Positions 18,530 to 28,065 of a DNA stretch of 64,000 bases are shown piece by piece. A model generated the notes under the pieces. It saw only the letters and a list, made by a program, of their open reading frames with translations, was not told the origin of the DNA and made no database searches. The stretch is taken from positions 704,794-768,793 of the forward strand of contig NZ_JAOEGB010000001.1 of NCBI RefSeq assembly GCF_025420585.1, given 5' to 3'. The number at the start of each line of letters is the position of its first letter. The stretch's first letter is position 1. The position numbers and the translations under genes are program-made. The DNA comes from Planotetraspora sp. A-T 1434. Its GTDB lineage: Bacteria; Actinomycetota; Actinomycetes; Streptosporangiales; Streptosporangiaceae.

Positions 18530-19636
18530 TTGGACGGAACGGCTGCCGCGGGTGACCGTGACTCCGCGGAGGGTACGGCCAGGCCCTCTGGAGCCGGCCC
18601 GCTACCGGCCGCGCAGGGCCGCGCGATGAACGGCTCCGGAGACGGTCTGCCGCACGACCCCGGACCCGCCGGTGGCCCCGCGTCGGAGCCGGACGGCGAG
18701 CCGGGATCCCAGCCTGACGCCGTGCCCGGGCCGGGTCCGGCAGGCGGCCGTGGTCCGGAGGCGTCCGGCGAGCCGGCTCCTCAGCCGGACGGCGCCCCCG
18801 GGGAAGGCCCCGGCGCGGCGGCCGGAGGCGGGAGCCGTACGGGACGGAACCTCCCGGCCGCGATCGGTGTGGGAGCCGGGCTGGGCGCCGTGGTCATCGG
18901 CTCGCTCTACCTCTTCAAGCCCGCCTTCCTGGTCGTGGTCCTCGCGGCGGTCGGCGTGGGCGTCCACGAGCTGTCGAAGGCGTTCGCCGTCCGGGGCATT
19001 CGCGTTCCCCTCGTCCCGCTGCTCGGGGGCATGGCCGCGATGGTCGTCGGCCCCTGGTGGGGCGGGACGAACTTCCTCCTGGGCGCTTTCGCCGTGACCG
19101 TGATGGTGCTGCTCGCCTGGCGGATGTTCCAGGGGGCGGAGGGCTACGTCAGGGACGCGACCGCCGCCCTCTCCATCGCCGTCTACCCGTCGCTCCTCGC
19201 GGGTTTCATCCCGCTCCTGCTGGCTCCCCACGACGGGGCAGACCGGGTGGTCATCTTCGTCGCCGTGACGGTATGCAGCGATATTGGCGGATATTTCGCC
19301 GGCATTCTCTTCGGCAAGCACCGCATGTCGCCTCTCATCAGCCCGAAGAAGACCTGGGAGGGCTTCGCCGGGTCGGCCTTCGCGTGCGTCGTCGGCGGGG
19401 CGTTACTTGTGCACTTCCTGCTCGACGGCGCGTACTGGCAGGGCGCCGTCGTCGGCGCCGTCGTGGTCGTCTGCGCGACCCTCGGCGACCTCATCGAATC
19501 GGTGATCAAGCGCGACCTGGGCATCAAGGACATGGGCACGCTGCTGCCCGGCCACGGTGGCGTCATGGACCGGCTCGACTCCCTGCTCTTCACGCTCGTC
19601 CCGGTCTGGCTGCTGCTCACCTTCTTCGTGCGCTGA
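18530..19636 (+). CDS. cdsA: Phosphatidate cytidylyltransferase (CDP-diglyceride synthase)
   Basis: Membrane enzyme that makes CDP-diacylglycerol from CTP and phosphatidic acid, the precursor of all phospholipids. 368 residues from a TTG start with AGGGAG and AGGA upstream; the first 105 residues are a proline/glycine-rich hydrophilic extension, so a later ATG at 18626 is possible. Several transmembrane segments follow from about residue 110. The C-terminal signature is complete: SVIKRDLGIKDMG followed by LLPGHGGVMDRLD. Confidence 0.93.
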   Translation: MDGTAAAGDRDSAEGTARPSGAGPLPAAQGRAMNGSGDGLPHDPGPAGGPASEPDGEPGSQPDAVPGPGPAGGRGPEASGEPAPQPDGAPGEGPGAAAGGGSRTGRNLPAAIGVGAGLGAVVIGSLYLFKPAFLVVVLAAVGVGVHELSKAFAVRGIRVPLVPLLGGMAAMVVGPWWGGTNFLLGAFAVTVMVLLAWRMFQGAEGYVRDATAALSIAVYPSLLAGFIPLLLAPHDGADRVVIFVAVTVCSDIGGYFAGILFGKHRMSPLISPKKTWEGFAGSAFACVVGGALLVHFLLDGAYWQGAVVGAVVVVCATLGDLIESVIKRDLGIKDMGTLLPGHGGVMDRLDSLLFTLVPVWLLLTFFVR

Positions 19637-19657
19637 CTCCTCACCCTCTTTCGTGCC

Positions 19658-20695
19658 CTAGATCCTGGTCTGTACGGCGAGGCGGTCGGCGATCACCTGA
19701 TGCCCGCGCTCGGCGGCGAGGCGGAGTTCGGTGCCGGTCAGCGGGACGAGCCACAGCCAGCGCACCGCGTCGCCGCCGAACGCGAACCCATTGAGATCTG
19801 GCATTCCGGGCGGGTCCGCGAGCATGATGACCCCCTGGTGGCCGCCCTGCAGCGGGAACGTGCCGGGGTCCTGGAACCATCGGGCCGTGTGGCCGTGCCC
19901 CAGCCAGGTCACCGACTTCCACGGATACTGGCCCAGCCAGAGGAACAGCCGCGCGGCGGCCCTCGGGTCCTGCCGGGTCGCGATGGCCAGCTCCACCCGG
20001 CAGGCCGTGTCGTACAGCTCGGCCCTCGGCATCCGCTGGCAGCTCATGCCGACCGTGGACAGGACGGTGTAGTCACGCCCGAAGGTGGCAGGCCGCTCGC
20101 TCACCGTCACCATGGGCTGCCTGCCGCCGCTCACGTCCCAGAACCGTCCGGGCGGCCCGAGCCGGCCGTCCAGGTGTCCCATGACGAACTGCTGGAACGA
20201 GGCCCAGCTTCCCTCGGCCTCCCGCCAGTGCCAGTAGGACCGTGCCCTCGCCACGCGGGGCGCGAGCCCCTCCAGCGCCTCGCTCAACGACCACGCGAAC
20301 GGCGACTCGCCAACGGCGTCCCTGGCGTACCCGGGCATTCCGCGCTCCAGGTCGGCCCAGCCCGGAATGACGGCCAGGAGCTCGTGGTTCTCGTACAGGG
20401 CGACGCCGTCGCCCTCCTCGAACCAGAGCACCGACAGCGTCGCCGGGTCCAGTGGCGGCGTTCCGGCGGGGTGTGCGGTGTTGGCGAGGGGCATCACCGG
20501 CGGCAGCCCCGCGTTCGCGCGGCCCAGGTCGATCGACTCCGGAGCGGCCACGTGGTTGGCCAGCCAGACCGCTCCGTGGACCGCCCCCTTCGGATCCCGA
20601 AGGTAAGCTACGGAGGACTCCCGGTCGTGCTCGATGGTAAGAGTGCGGCTTCCGTAGGGATTGGGGCTGGTGAGCACGATGGCAGTGCCGACCAC
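19658..20695 (-). CDS. Suppressor-of-fused (SUFU) domain protein
   Basis: 345 residues. The C-terminal half resembles the bacterial suppressor-of-fused-like domain: VTVSERPATFGRDYTVLSTV, ELYDTACRVELAIATR, YPWKSVTWLGHGHTARWF and VRWLWLVPLTGTELRLAAER. The N-terminal half (IDLGRANAGLPPVMPLANTA, VLWFEEGDGVALYENHELLA, IPGWADLERGMPGYARD) is the companion region that I recall next to it in other actinomycetes. Bacterial SUFU proteins have been linked to immunity against secreted toxins by context, but nothing here shows a toxin gene nearby. Monocistronic, convergent with cdsA. Confidence 0.7.
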   Translation of the reverse strand: MVGTAIVLTSPNPYGSRTLTIEHDRESSVAYLRDPKGAVHGAVWLANHVAAPESIDLGRANAGLPPVMPLANTAHPAGTPPLDPATLSVLWFEEGDGVALYENHELLAVIPGWADLERGMPGYARDAVGESPFAWSLSEALEGLAPRVARARSYWHWREAEGSWASFQQFVMGHLDGRLGPPGRFWDVSGGRQPMVTVSERPATFGRDYTVLSTVGMSCQRMPRAELYDTACRVELAIATRQDPRAAARLFLWLGQYPWKSVTWLGHGHTARWFQDPGTFPLQGGHQGVIMLADPPGMPDLNGFAFGGDAVRWLWLVPLTGTELRLAAERGHQVIADRLAVQTRI

Positions 20696-20835
20696 GCCTC
20701 ACCTCCGGGTCACCGCGGGATCACCACCGGAGCAGCACCGGATCACCGCCGGGACTACACCGTCACAGATGAGAATGTAGAGCTGCTTGCCGCAGCCGTT
20801 AAGACCGCATCTGCAGGAGATCGGAAGGGTTTTGC

Positions 20836-21954
20836 GTGAGCGAGCAGCCAAAGACCGGCCAGCTGACCTTCGTGGCGCCGCGCCGGGCGAAGCCGCAGCG
20901 CCACCTGGCCGACCTCACGATGGCCGAGCGCCGGGCCGCCGTCGCCGAGCTGGGGGAGAAGCCGTTCCGCGCCGACCAGCTCTCGCGGCACTACTTCGCC
21001 AAGCTCACCGGCTCGGCCGAGCAGATGACCGACCTGCCCGGCGACAGCCGCGACCGGCTGGTGTCCGAGCTGATGCCGTCGCTGCTGAGCCCCGTCCGGG
21101 AGATCACCTGTGACGACGGGATGACCCGCAAGACGCTGTGGAAGCTCTTCGACGGCTCGCTCGTCGAGTCGGTGCTGATGCGCTATCCGGACCGCGTCAC
21201 GATGTGCGTCTCCTCCCAGGCCGGCTGCGGCATGAACTGCCCGTTCTGCGCCACCGGCCAGGCCGGCCTCACCCGGAACATGTCCACGGCCGAGATCGTC
21301 GAGCAGGTCGTCGCCGGAGCCCGCTCGCTGGCCCGGGGGGACGTTCCCGGCGGCCCCGCCCGCGTCAGCAACGTCGTCTTCATGGGCATGGGCGAGCCGA
21401 TGGCCAACTACAAGGCTGTGATCGGCGCCGTGCGCCGCCTCGTCGACCCGGCCCCCGAGGGGCTCGGCATCTCCGCGCGCGGGATCACCGTGTCCACCGT
21501 GGGCCTGGTGCCCGCGATCGAGAAGCTGGCCGGGGAGGGCCTCCCCGTGACGCTCGCCGTCTCGCTGCACGCCCCTGACGACGAGCTCCGCGACACGCTC
21601 GTGCCGATCAACACCCGCTGGAAGGTCGCCGAGGTGCTCGACGCGGCGTGGAACTACGCGGCCAAGACCAAGCGCCGCGTCTCCATCGAGTACGCGCTGA
21701 TCAAGGACATCAACGACCACGAGTGGCGGGCGGATCTCCTCGGCCGCCTCCTGAAGGGCAAGCTCGTCCACGTCAACCTCATCCCGCTGAACCCCACGCC
21801 CGGCTCCAAGTGGACCGCGTCGCGCCCCGAGGACGAGCGCGCGTTCGTCCGCCGTCTCGAGTCCCACGGCGTGGCGGTGACCGTGCGCGACACCCGTGGC
21901 CGGGAGATCGACGGCGCCTGCGGCCAGCTCGCCGCCGCCACCCCCGGCTCCTGA
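20836..21954 (+). CDS. rlmN: Dual-specificity 23S rRNA A2503 / tRNA A37 methyltransferase RlmN
   Basis: Radical SAM enzyme that methylates C2 of adenine in 23S rRNA and some tRNAs. The 4Fe-4S motif is CGMNCPFC within [30 protein letters not shown] and ISTVGLVP-like segments follow (here [14 protein letters not shown]), and the second catalytic cysteine lies near the end in GACGQLA. 372 residues, standard length; GTG start preceded by GGAAGG. Confidence 0.95.
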   Translation: MSEQPKTGQLTFVAPRRAKPQRHLADLTMAERRAAVAELGEKPFRADQLSRHYFAKLTGSAEQMTDLPGDSRDRLVSELMPSLLSPVREITCDDGMTRKTLWKLFDGSLVESVLMRYPDRVTMCVSSQAGCGMNCPFCATGQAGLTRNMSTAEIVEQVVAGARSLARGDVPGGPARVSNVVFMGMGEPMANYKAVIGAVRRLVDPAPEGLGISARGITVSTVGLVPAIEKLAGEGLPVTLAVSLHAPDDELRDTLVPINTRWKVAEVLDAAWNYAAKTKRRVSIEYALIKDINDHEWRADLLGRLLKGKLVHVNLIPLNPTPGSKWTASRPEDERAFVRRLESHGVAVTVRDTRGREIDGACGQLAAATPGS

Positions 21955-21969
21955 GCGTCGCCGGCGACC

Positions 21970-22632
21970 CTACGGACGGGTACGGCGGAGCCAGGCATAG
22001 GCGGCGAGGCCGACCACGGGCCAGAGCAGCGACCAGGCGGCGAGCCCCGGCAGGTTGTCCAGCAGCACGCCGTGGTGGCCGTCCTTCATCCAGGTCAGGA
22101 CCGGAACCGTGAGCCAGCGCGCCCCGGACGCGCTGAGGAGCAGCATCGCGAGATAGCCAAAGATCAGGACGAGGCTGGACACGGCCGGAGACGGCAGGAT
22201 GGGGCGGCTGGTCAGAGCCCCGAGCGCCACGCCCGCGGTGACGGCCAGGAAGTGCAGGCACACGCCCGTGAGGAGCACGACCGGGCTCGGACCGGACGAA
22301 AGGCGGGCCAGCAAGGCCGCTTCGGCGATCGCGGCCAGGCCCAGGTCGAAGGCGTAGACCGCGAGGATCCCGCTGATGATCTCCCTGCGACCGGCGGCGG
22401 TGATGGAGATCATCCGCTGCTCGTCCGGCTCGCTGTCGAGAAGGCCGCGAGCCGCCCAGGCGAACACCGGGATGAGGATGCCGGCGGAGTCCGCCGTGGC
22501 GCCGATCTCCTGGCCTGCCGGGACCGGCGCGGCATAGAGAATCGCCAGCAGCGGCAGCAGCCCGATGAGTGGCTGGAGGGCGCGGTGCGACCTCACGTAT
22601 CCGGCGATTCTGAACCGGACGAGGGCGATCAT
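21970..22632 (-). CDS. ABC transporter membrane subunit (ABC-2 type, unassigned substrate)
   Basis: 220-residue integral membrane protein with about six hydrophobic segments, for example LIGLLPLLAILYAAP, LLTGVCLHFLAVTAGVALGA and SSLVLIFGYLAMLLLSASG. The start at 22632 (MIALVRFRIAGYVRSHRALQ) is chosen by fit to a cytoplasmic amphipathic N terminus. It lies 46 bases downstream of an ABC ATPase gene on the same strand and is the likely permease partner. Substrate unknown; the small size suggests an exporter half-transporter. Confidence 0.75.
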   Translation of the reverse strand: MIALVRFRIAGYVRSHRALQPLIGLLPLLAILYAAPVPAGQEIGATADSAGILIPVFAWAARGLLDSEPDEQRMISITAAGRREIISGILAVYAFDLGLAAIAEAALLARLSSGPSPVVLLTGVCLHFLAVTAGVALGALTSRPILPSPAVSSLVLIFGYLAMLLLSASGARWLTVPVLTWMKDGHHGVLLDNLPGLAAWSLLWPVVGLAAYAWLRRTRP

Positions 22633-22678
22633 CCCGGCGACTCCTCGGCGAGCGTGGGAACTGCTGCTTTCAGCGCGA

Positions 22679-23548
22679 TCATCTGGCCGCCTCCCGCGTG
22701 ACACGGACGGCGTGGCCCTCGGCGCGCAGGCGGTCGGCCAGCTCGGCGGCCTTCGGTGCGGCCACGGCGACCTCCAGCACGGTGACGGGCGCGGAGTCGC
22801 CGGCGTCATCAGCCGGTGCGTTCCCGGCCGCGACCTCCGCCGCCGGCGCGTGGCGGGTCGCGGCCTCGGCCGGCGGTGCGTCGTGGGTTGGGGTGTCCGT
22901 CGGCGTCGCGGCGCCAGACACCGGCGCGTGGGCAGAGACGGCCTCCGCGGGGAGGTCCCTGACCGACCCGTCCCGGACCTCGTGACGCCGGATCGCCGGG
23001 AAGGTGCGGAGACCGCCCTGGTGGTCGCTGACGACCACGATGCCGCCTCTGGCCGAGACCTCGCCGATGATCCGAGGAAGCTCGGCCCGCGTGGCGGCGT
23101 CGAGGCCCGCGAAGGGCTCGTCGAGGATGAGCAGGCCGGGCTCGCAGACCAGCGCCTGGACAAGGCCGACCTTGTGGGCGCTCCCCTTGGAGAGTTCGGG
23201 GAGCCGCCGCCCCAGCAGATGGTCCATGCCGAGCCGTTCCGTCCACTCGCCGATCCGGGCGGGGTTTACGCGCCTGATGTCGGCCATGTGCCGCAGGTAG
23301 GCGGCCACCGTGAACGGCTGGTCGGCCGGGAAGCGTTCCGGGGCGTATCCCACCGTGCCGGGGCGCTCCTCGATCGCTCCCTTGACGGGTCTCAGAAGCC
23401 CCGCCAACAGTCGCAGCAGAGTGGATTTTCCCGTGCCGTTGGGCCCTACCACCTCGACCACGTCTCCCGGGTCGAAGGCCAGCCGCACGCCGGACAGCAC
23501 CCACGGATCCCGCCGCCCGTAACGGAAGGACAAGTTAGAGAGGCGCAT
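22679..23548 (-). CDS. ABC transporter ATP-binding protein
   Basis: 289 residues. Walker A GPNGTGKST, signature LSKGSAHKV (a variant of LSGGQ), Walker B LLILDEPFAGLD, and the switch histidine in VVSDHQGG. The last 95 residues are an alanine/proline/threonine-rich extension with a HAPV/DAPP pattern ending in a short basic segment, not part of the nucleotide-binding domain. With the following permease it forms a two-gene export system of unknown substrate. Confidence 0.85.
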   Translation of the reverse strand: MRLSNLSFRYGRRDPWVLSGVRLAFDPGDVVEVVGPNGTGKSTLLRLLAGLLRPVKGAIEERPGTVGYAPERFPADQPFTVAAYLRHMADIRRVNPARIGEWTERLGMDHLLGRRLPELSKGSAHKVGLVQALVCEPGLLILDEPFAGLDAATRAELPRIIGEVSARGGIVVVSDHQGGLRTFPAIRRHEVRDGSVRDLPAEAVSAHAPVSGAATPTDTPTHDAPPAEAATRHAPAAEVAAGNAPADDAGDSAPVTVLEVAVAAPKAAELADRLRAEGHAVRVTREAAR

Positions 23549-23712
23549 AGATCCCGCAGCGTATCGGGATATGTCATTTCATGCCCCTGCATCGAGCCTG
23601 GCGCGGCCGGTTACGTGGGCCATTATGTGGCCCGATCACGAGGGCTCGCTTTTGCCTTCGCCGTACCGACACAATGGATGTCGCTTTACCGAGCGGCGGG
23701 CCGGAGGAGTGC

Positions 23713-24705
23713 GTGAATCGCTTCCCACGAGTCATGGGAGTACGGCTGGGCTACGACCCCCAGCAGGTCGACGAGTTGATCCAGAGGATCGAGCGCACAC
23801 TCCGCCGTGCCCCTTCGGAAGGTCCGCCGGTTACGGCCGACGACATCCGGGGCGCCAAGTTCGGCGTCAAACTGGGCGGCTACAACGAGATCGCCGTCGA
23901 CTTCGCGCTCGACGCGTTCATCGTCGCCATGGAGAGCCGCGCCGCCCAGACGGAGACCCCATCCGCCCTTCCCGCCCTTCCCGCTCTTCCCGGCGAAACC
24001 CCCGGCGCCCTCGGCGCGGCGGAACCTCACCCGCCCCATCGCGCCGACGCCTATAAGGCCCCCGTGGCGGACCAGGTCAAGGGTCCTGAAGAGGTCCGTG
24101 GCCCCGTTCGGGACGTCGCCGTACGGCCTGCGGATCCTCGGCCTGAGGACGCCGTACGGCCTGCGGGGCCTGGCCTCCCGGTGAAGGGCGCCGTGCCTGA
24201 GCTCGCGAAGACCGAGTTTGGGAAGACTGAGCCTGAGAAGACCGAGTCTGAGAAGACCGAGTTTGAGAAGACCGGGTTCGCGAAGACGCTGGAGATCGCC
24301 CCGCAGGCGCAAGCCGTACGGCAGGCCGGCCTGGCCCCCGAAGGGGCCACCGGCGACCCGAGCCCAGCCAGGCAGCACGGCCCAGCGGGGGAGCCGGCCC
24401 CAATCCGGGAGCGCGGCTCGGCCGAGGGCGACAGCCCGCCGGGCCGGTGGGAGACGGAGGCCGCCAGGGTGGAGCGGGTGGCGTTCCGGCCGGGCAGGTT
24501 CGGCATGGGCTACAAGGAAGCCGAGGTCGACGCCTTCCTCGACCGGGTGGTCGCCACCTTGCGCGGCACGGCCGATCGGCCGGTGACGCCGGAGCAGGTC
24601 AAGAACGCCACGTTCGCCACCGTCATGTTCCGCGCGGGCTACGCGATCAGCGAGGTGGACGGTTTCCTCGCGGAGATCGCCGGGATCCTGGAGCGCCGAG
24701 CGTAG
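23713..24705 (+). CDS. Double DivIVA-domain protein
   Basis: 330 residues from the GTG at 23713, which has GGAGGAG five bases upstream. Two copies of the short DivIVA domain repeat are visible: residues about 1-80 (FPRVMGVRLGYDPQQVDELI, then PVTADDIRGAKFGVKLGGYN) and about 255-330 (FRPGRFGMGYKEAEVDAFLD, then PVTPEQVKNATFATVMFRAG). They are joined by a disordered proline-rich linker containing a KTE-type pentapeptide repeat (DNA repeat of 15 bp at about 24205-24290). DivIVA proteins sense membrane curvature at poles and division sites; this short double form is not Wag31 itself. Role in polar growth is inference. Confidence 0.75.
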   Translation: MNRFPRVMGVRLGYDPQQVDELIQRIERTLRRAPSEGPPVTADDIRGAKFGVKLGGYNEIAVDFALDAFIVAMESRAAQTETPSALPALPALPGETPGALGAAEPHPPHRADAYKAPVADQVKGPEEVRGPVRDVAVRPADPRPEDAVRPAGPGLPVKGAVPELAKTEFGKTEPEKTESEKTEFEKTGFAKTLEIAPQAQAVRQAGLAPEGATGDPSPARQHGPAGEPAPIRERGSAEGDSPPGRWETEAARVERVAFRPGRFGMGYKEAEVDAFLDRVVATLRGTADRPVTPEQVKNATFATVMFRAGYAISEVDGFLAEIAGILERRA

Positions 24706-24819
24706 CCGTTCCGTGGCACGCATCCCCGCAAAAGCCGCAAAAGCCGCAAAACGGCACGCGTATGCCGTATTCATCGCTCAGGGCAACATTCAGTGAGACA
24801 ATGCAGCACGATAGGACGC

Positions 24820-26322
24820 ATGCTTCGCAGACGATCCCCCCTCGCGGCGCTCGCTTCCGCCGCCGGTTTCTCGTTGCTCGCCGCCGCCGTGATCCCCACC
24901 GCCGCTGACGCGGACGCCCTGACGACCCGGCAGACCACAGCGCTGACCACTGGGCTGACCACTGGGCCGGCCACAGCGCTGATCACAGGGCCGGCGTCGG
25001 CGAGGGCGACCTTCACCCCTGGATCCGCCGGGGTGGGCGACCCGTACTTCCCCAAGGCCGGCAACGGCGGCTACGACGTCGGGCATTACGACCTCAATCT
25101 GCGGTTCGACCCGAAGAGCCGGCGCCTGAGCGCGACCGCGACGATCACGGCGGCGGCGACGCAGGACCTCTCGCGGTTCGACCTCGACTTCTCCGGACCC
25201 AAGATCCACAAGGTCGAGGTGAACGGCAGGAAGGCCGCCTACACCCGCAAGGGTCAAGAGTTGATCATCACCCCCAAGAGCGGCTTGCCGTCGGGGGCCA
25301 CGTTCACCGTCGAGGTGTCCTACGCCGGGAAGCCGAAGGCGATCAATGACGAGGCGCTCGGCCTGGAAGGGTGGATCAACACCAAGGACGGCGCGGTCGT
25401 GCTGTCCGAGCCGGACGGCGCCCGGAGCTGGTTCCCGGCCAACGACACCCCCAGGGACAAGGCCACCTTCACCTTCCACGTCACCGCGCCGGTCAACGTG
25501 ACCGTCCTGGCCAACGGCGAGCCGAAGAACCCCGGCATCGTGGGCGTGCGCAACGGCTACACCACGGTGAAGTGGGAGATGACCCAGCCGATGGCGACGT
25601 ACCTCGCCATGGTCGCGATCGGCAAGTTCAAGGTCACGGAGGGCGTCGTCAACGGCGTGCCCAACATCACGGCCTACGACCCGGCGCTCGCCAAACAGGC
25701 CAAGTACCTCCACCGGACCACCGCCAAGGCGATCAAGTGGGAGTCGAAGGTCTTCGGCGCCTACCCGTTCTCCTCGACCGGTGGAATCGCCGACAAGCTC
25801 GGCGTCGCGTACTCGCTGGAGACCCAGGGCAGGCCCGTTTACGACGGCGGTTCGGAAATGGCCGGCGACGACCTGGTGATCGTGCACGAGCTGGCCCACC
25901 AGTGGTTCGGCGACAGCGTGGGCGTGCGGAGCTGGAAGGACATCTGGCTCAACGAGGGCTTCGCCACCTACGCCGAGTGGCTGTACGAGGAGCAGCACGG
26001 CGGCTCCTCGGCCCAGAAGACCTTCGCCCGCGATTACAAGCAGAAGGGCCGCTTCTGGAAGGTCAAGACCGGTGACCCCGGCAAGGCGGAGCTGTTCAAC
26101 GGCGACGCAATCTACACGCGAGGCGCGATGACGCTGCACGCGCTCCGCAAGAAGATCGGCGACGAGACGTTCTTCAAGCTGCTCCCGGCCTGGGCCGAGG
26201 AGAACAGGCACGGCACGGTCACCACGCAGGACTTCGTGGACCTGGCGGAGAAGCTGTCCGGCCAGGACCTCGACGGCCTCTTCGACGCCTGGCTCTACCA
26301 CGCGGGCAAGCCGGCCCTCTAG
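24820..26322 (+). CDS. M1 family metallopeptidase, secreted
   Basis: Predicted secreted zinc aminopeptidase, 500 residues. Signal peptide at residues 1-28 (AALASAAGFSLLAAAVIPTA); a TTG/TTA-rich threonine repeat follows. N-terminal beta domain from about 75 (YDVGHYDLNLRFDPKSRRL); the catalytic HELAHQWFGD with the downstream glutamate in LNEGFATYAEW supplies the zinc site. The exopeptidase GAMEN motif is replaced by SLETQ, as in other actinobacterial members I recall. The start at 24820 has AGGA upstream. Its stop overlaps the PucR gene stop by four bases (shared CTAG), convergent. Confidence 0.9.
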   Translation: MLRRRSPLAALASAAGFSLLAAAVIPTAADADALTTRQTTALTTGLTTGPATALITGPASARATFTPGSAGVGDPYFPKAGNGGYDVGHYDLNLRFDPKSRRLSATATITAAATQDLSRFDLDFSGPKIHKVEVNGRKAAYTRKGQELIITPKSGLPSGATFTVEVSYAGKPKAINDEALGLEGWINTKDGAVVLSEPDGARSWFPANDTPRDKATFTFHVTAPVNVTVLANGEPKNPGIVGVRNGYTTVKWEMTQPMATYLAMVAIGKFKVTEGVVNGVPNITAYDPALAKQAKYLHRTTAKAIKWESKVFGAYPFSSTGGIADKLGVAYSLETQGRPVYDGGSEMAGDDLVIVHELAHQWFGDSVGVRSWKDIWLNEGFATYAEWLYEEQHGGSSAQKTFARDYKQKGRFWKVKTGDPGKAELFNGDAIYTRGAMTLHALRKKIGDETFFKLLPAWAEENRHGTVTTQDFVDLAEKLSGQDLDGLFDAWLYHAGKPAL

Positions 26323-27836
26323 GAGATCCTCCCGAGCTGGCGTCCGGCCCGGATGGCCAGCCACACCTCGGCGAAGTCACCGGTCGCGGCGAGATCGCGG
26401 CCGGTGAGCGCGCCGAAGCGGCGGAGCCGGTAGGCCAGCGTGTTGGGATGGATGTGCAGCGCACGTGCCGCGTCTTCGGTCCTGCGGTCGCGTTCCATCC
26501 ACGTCCGCACCGATGCGACCAGGCCGGACCCGTGCTCGGCGTCGTAGCGCAGCGCCTCGCCGAGCACGTGCTCGACCAGGCCGGCCAGCACGCCCGCGTC
26601 GTCGGGCAGCCATCGGCCGGTGGTGTCCTCGCCGTACGGCACCAGGGGCTGACCCGACTCGGCGGCCCGCGCCGCCGCCCACAGCGCCTCCCGCTGGGCC
26701 ACCTTCAGGGACGAGCCCGGCGGCAGGGGCCGGCTCACGCCGACCGCGATCCCCGGAATCTCCCGCAGTGCCGCCACCTCGAATCCGGCCTCGCCCCTCC
26801 CCGCAGCCCCGCCGGGGTGGGCGGGCGCGTCGGCCGTGAGGTGCGCCATCAGCACGTACAGATCCTGGTGGCGGCGGAGCATCAGGTGCGGATGGTCGTC
26901 CAAGGCCCGGACCACCGCGTCGTCGGCCGCGTTCCGCACCACGAGAAGCACGACGTCGGCCTCCGGCGGCAGGCCCATCCGGACGAGCCGGCGCCGGGCG
27001 GCCGCCGGGTCGAGCAGGTCCTGCAGCAGGTCGGCCAGCGTCTCCGCGCCCTGCCGCCGCAGCGTCTCCCGTTGGGTCCGCACCATGGCGACCTGGAGCG
27101 CGGCGACGGTCGCGATGTGCTGCACGACGGCCAGCCCGGCGGGGCGGGCGCCCTCGCGCTCGAACGCCACCAGGAAACCGGCCGGCCCTCCGGGCGCGGG
27201 GACCGGGAGGGCGAAGCCGCCCGGGATCGTCGGCGGGGCGTCGGGCGACGACGGCAGGGCGGCGCCGTCCGGGGGAACGGGCACTCCCGGCAGCAGCGGC
27301 CGCCCCTGCGGCGTGCTGAGGTAGACGTCGTAGCCCGACAGCCGCTCCAGCCGCTTGAACACCCCGGCCGCGTCGAGCCCTTCCGACGCCAGCCAGCGCA
27401 GTGCGCCGAACACCTGGAGCTGCGCGCCGAGCCGCTGCCGCGCGTCCTCCTGTACGGCTGCCGCGACCTCCTGCGCGATGGCGATGAACGGCACCGCGAG
27501 CGGGACCTCCAGCACCGGGAAGCCGCGCTTCTCGGCGGCGTCGAGGAAGCCCTTGTGCAGCGGCGGCACGTGAAGGCCCGCGCTGAGCGCGAGCGCGGCC
27601 ACCCCGGCGTCGTCGAGCCGCTCCAGGTAGGCCCGCTGCGCGGCGGCGGTCCGGGGCACGCCGATCCCGGTCGTCATGATGACCTCCGACCCGAGCAGCC
27701 AGGGCGTCGGGTCCTCCAGCTCGCTCACGTGGGCCCAGGAAACCGACCTGCCGAGGCCGTTCTCGCCCGCCATCACCCGGAGCTGGAGCGCCGGAAACCG
27801 GACCAGCTCCTCCACGGTCACCTTGTTGTCACCCAC
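26319..27836 (-). CDS. PucR family transcriptional regulator
   Basis: 505 residues. N-terminal PucR ligand-sensing domain begins VTVEELVRFPALQLRVMAG and VSWAHVSELEDPTPWL; the central GGDEF-like region is alanine/proline-rich; the C-terminal PucR helix-turn-helix reads ARALHIHPNTLAYRLRRFG. PucR regulators control purine or other nitrogen catabolism. It is transcribed divergently from the NCS1 permease operon, so it likely controls it. Start codon uncertain: GTG at 27836 or 27821, neither with a strong ribosome site, perhaps leaderless. Confidence 0.85.
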   Translation of the reverse strand: MGDNKVTVEELVRFPALQLRVMAGENGLGRSVSWAHVSELEDPTPWLLGSEVIMTTGIGVPRTAAAQRAYLERLDDAGVAALALSAGLHVPPLHKGFLDAAEKRGFPVLEVPLAVPFIAIAQEVAAAVQEDARQRLGAQLQVFGALRWLASEGLDAAGVFKRLERLSGYDVYLSTPQGRPLLPGVPVPPDGAALPSSPDAPPTIPGGFALPVPAPGGPAGFLVAFEREGARPAGLAVVQHIATVAALQVAMVRTQRETLRRQGAETLADLLQDLLDPAAARRRLVRMGLPPEADVVLLVVRNAADDAVVRALDDHPHLMLRRHQDLYVLMAHLTADAPAHPGGAAGRGEAGFEVAALREIPGIAVGVSRPLPPGSSLKVAQREALWAAARAAESGQPLVPYGEDTTGRWLPDDAGVLAGLVEHVLGEALRYDAEHGSGLVASVRTWMERDRRTEDAARALHIHPNTLAYRLRRFGALTGRDLAATGDFAEVWLAIRAGRQLGRIS

Positions 27837-27890
27837 AAGACACACCGTATTTCTCCGTGAATACACCAATTGCCGCTTATGGGCCGTAGG

Positions 27891-27904
27891 TCGGAAAATT
27901 TCGA
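27891..27904. promoter_or_regulatory. Candidate PucR operator in the divergent region
   Basis: TCGGAAAATTTCGA is an imperfect 14-bp palindrome and the most AT-rich word of the 229-bp gap between the PucR gene and the NCS1 gene. Assignment to PucR rests on position only. Confidence 0.35.
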
Positions 27905-28065
27905 CATACGCATCCCCTGAGCAGGGACTTCTCCGCGAGCCGCCATCCCGTGCGCAGCCGTACGCACCGGCCCCCCGCGACGACTCCCGCGCATCGACCC
28001 CGCGCAACACCCCCAGCGCATCCCCCCGCGCACTGACCCATATCGCGAACCCCTGAGGAGAGGCT

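Noticed and set aside
19658..20695. Immunity gene of a polymorphic toxin system (SUFU family context)
   Set aside because: No toxin, secretion or repeat-rich neighbour is present; the gene sits alone between cdsA and rlmN.
26319..26322. Functional significance of the shared CTAG stop between the aminopeptidase and PucR genes
   Set aside because: CTAG naturally encodes a stop on both strands, so a four-base convergent overlap is a common compact arrangement and needs no special explanation.
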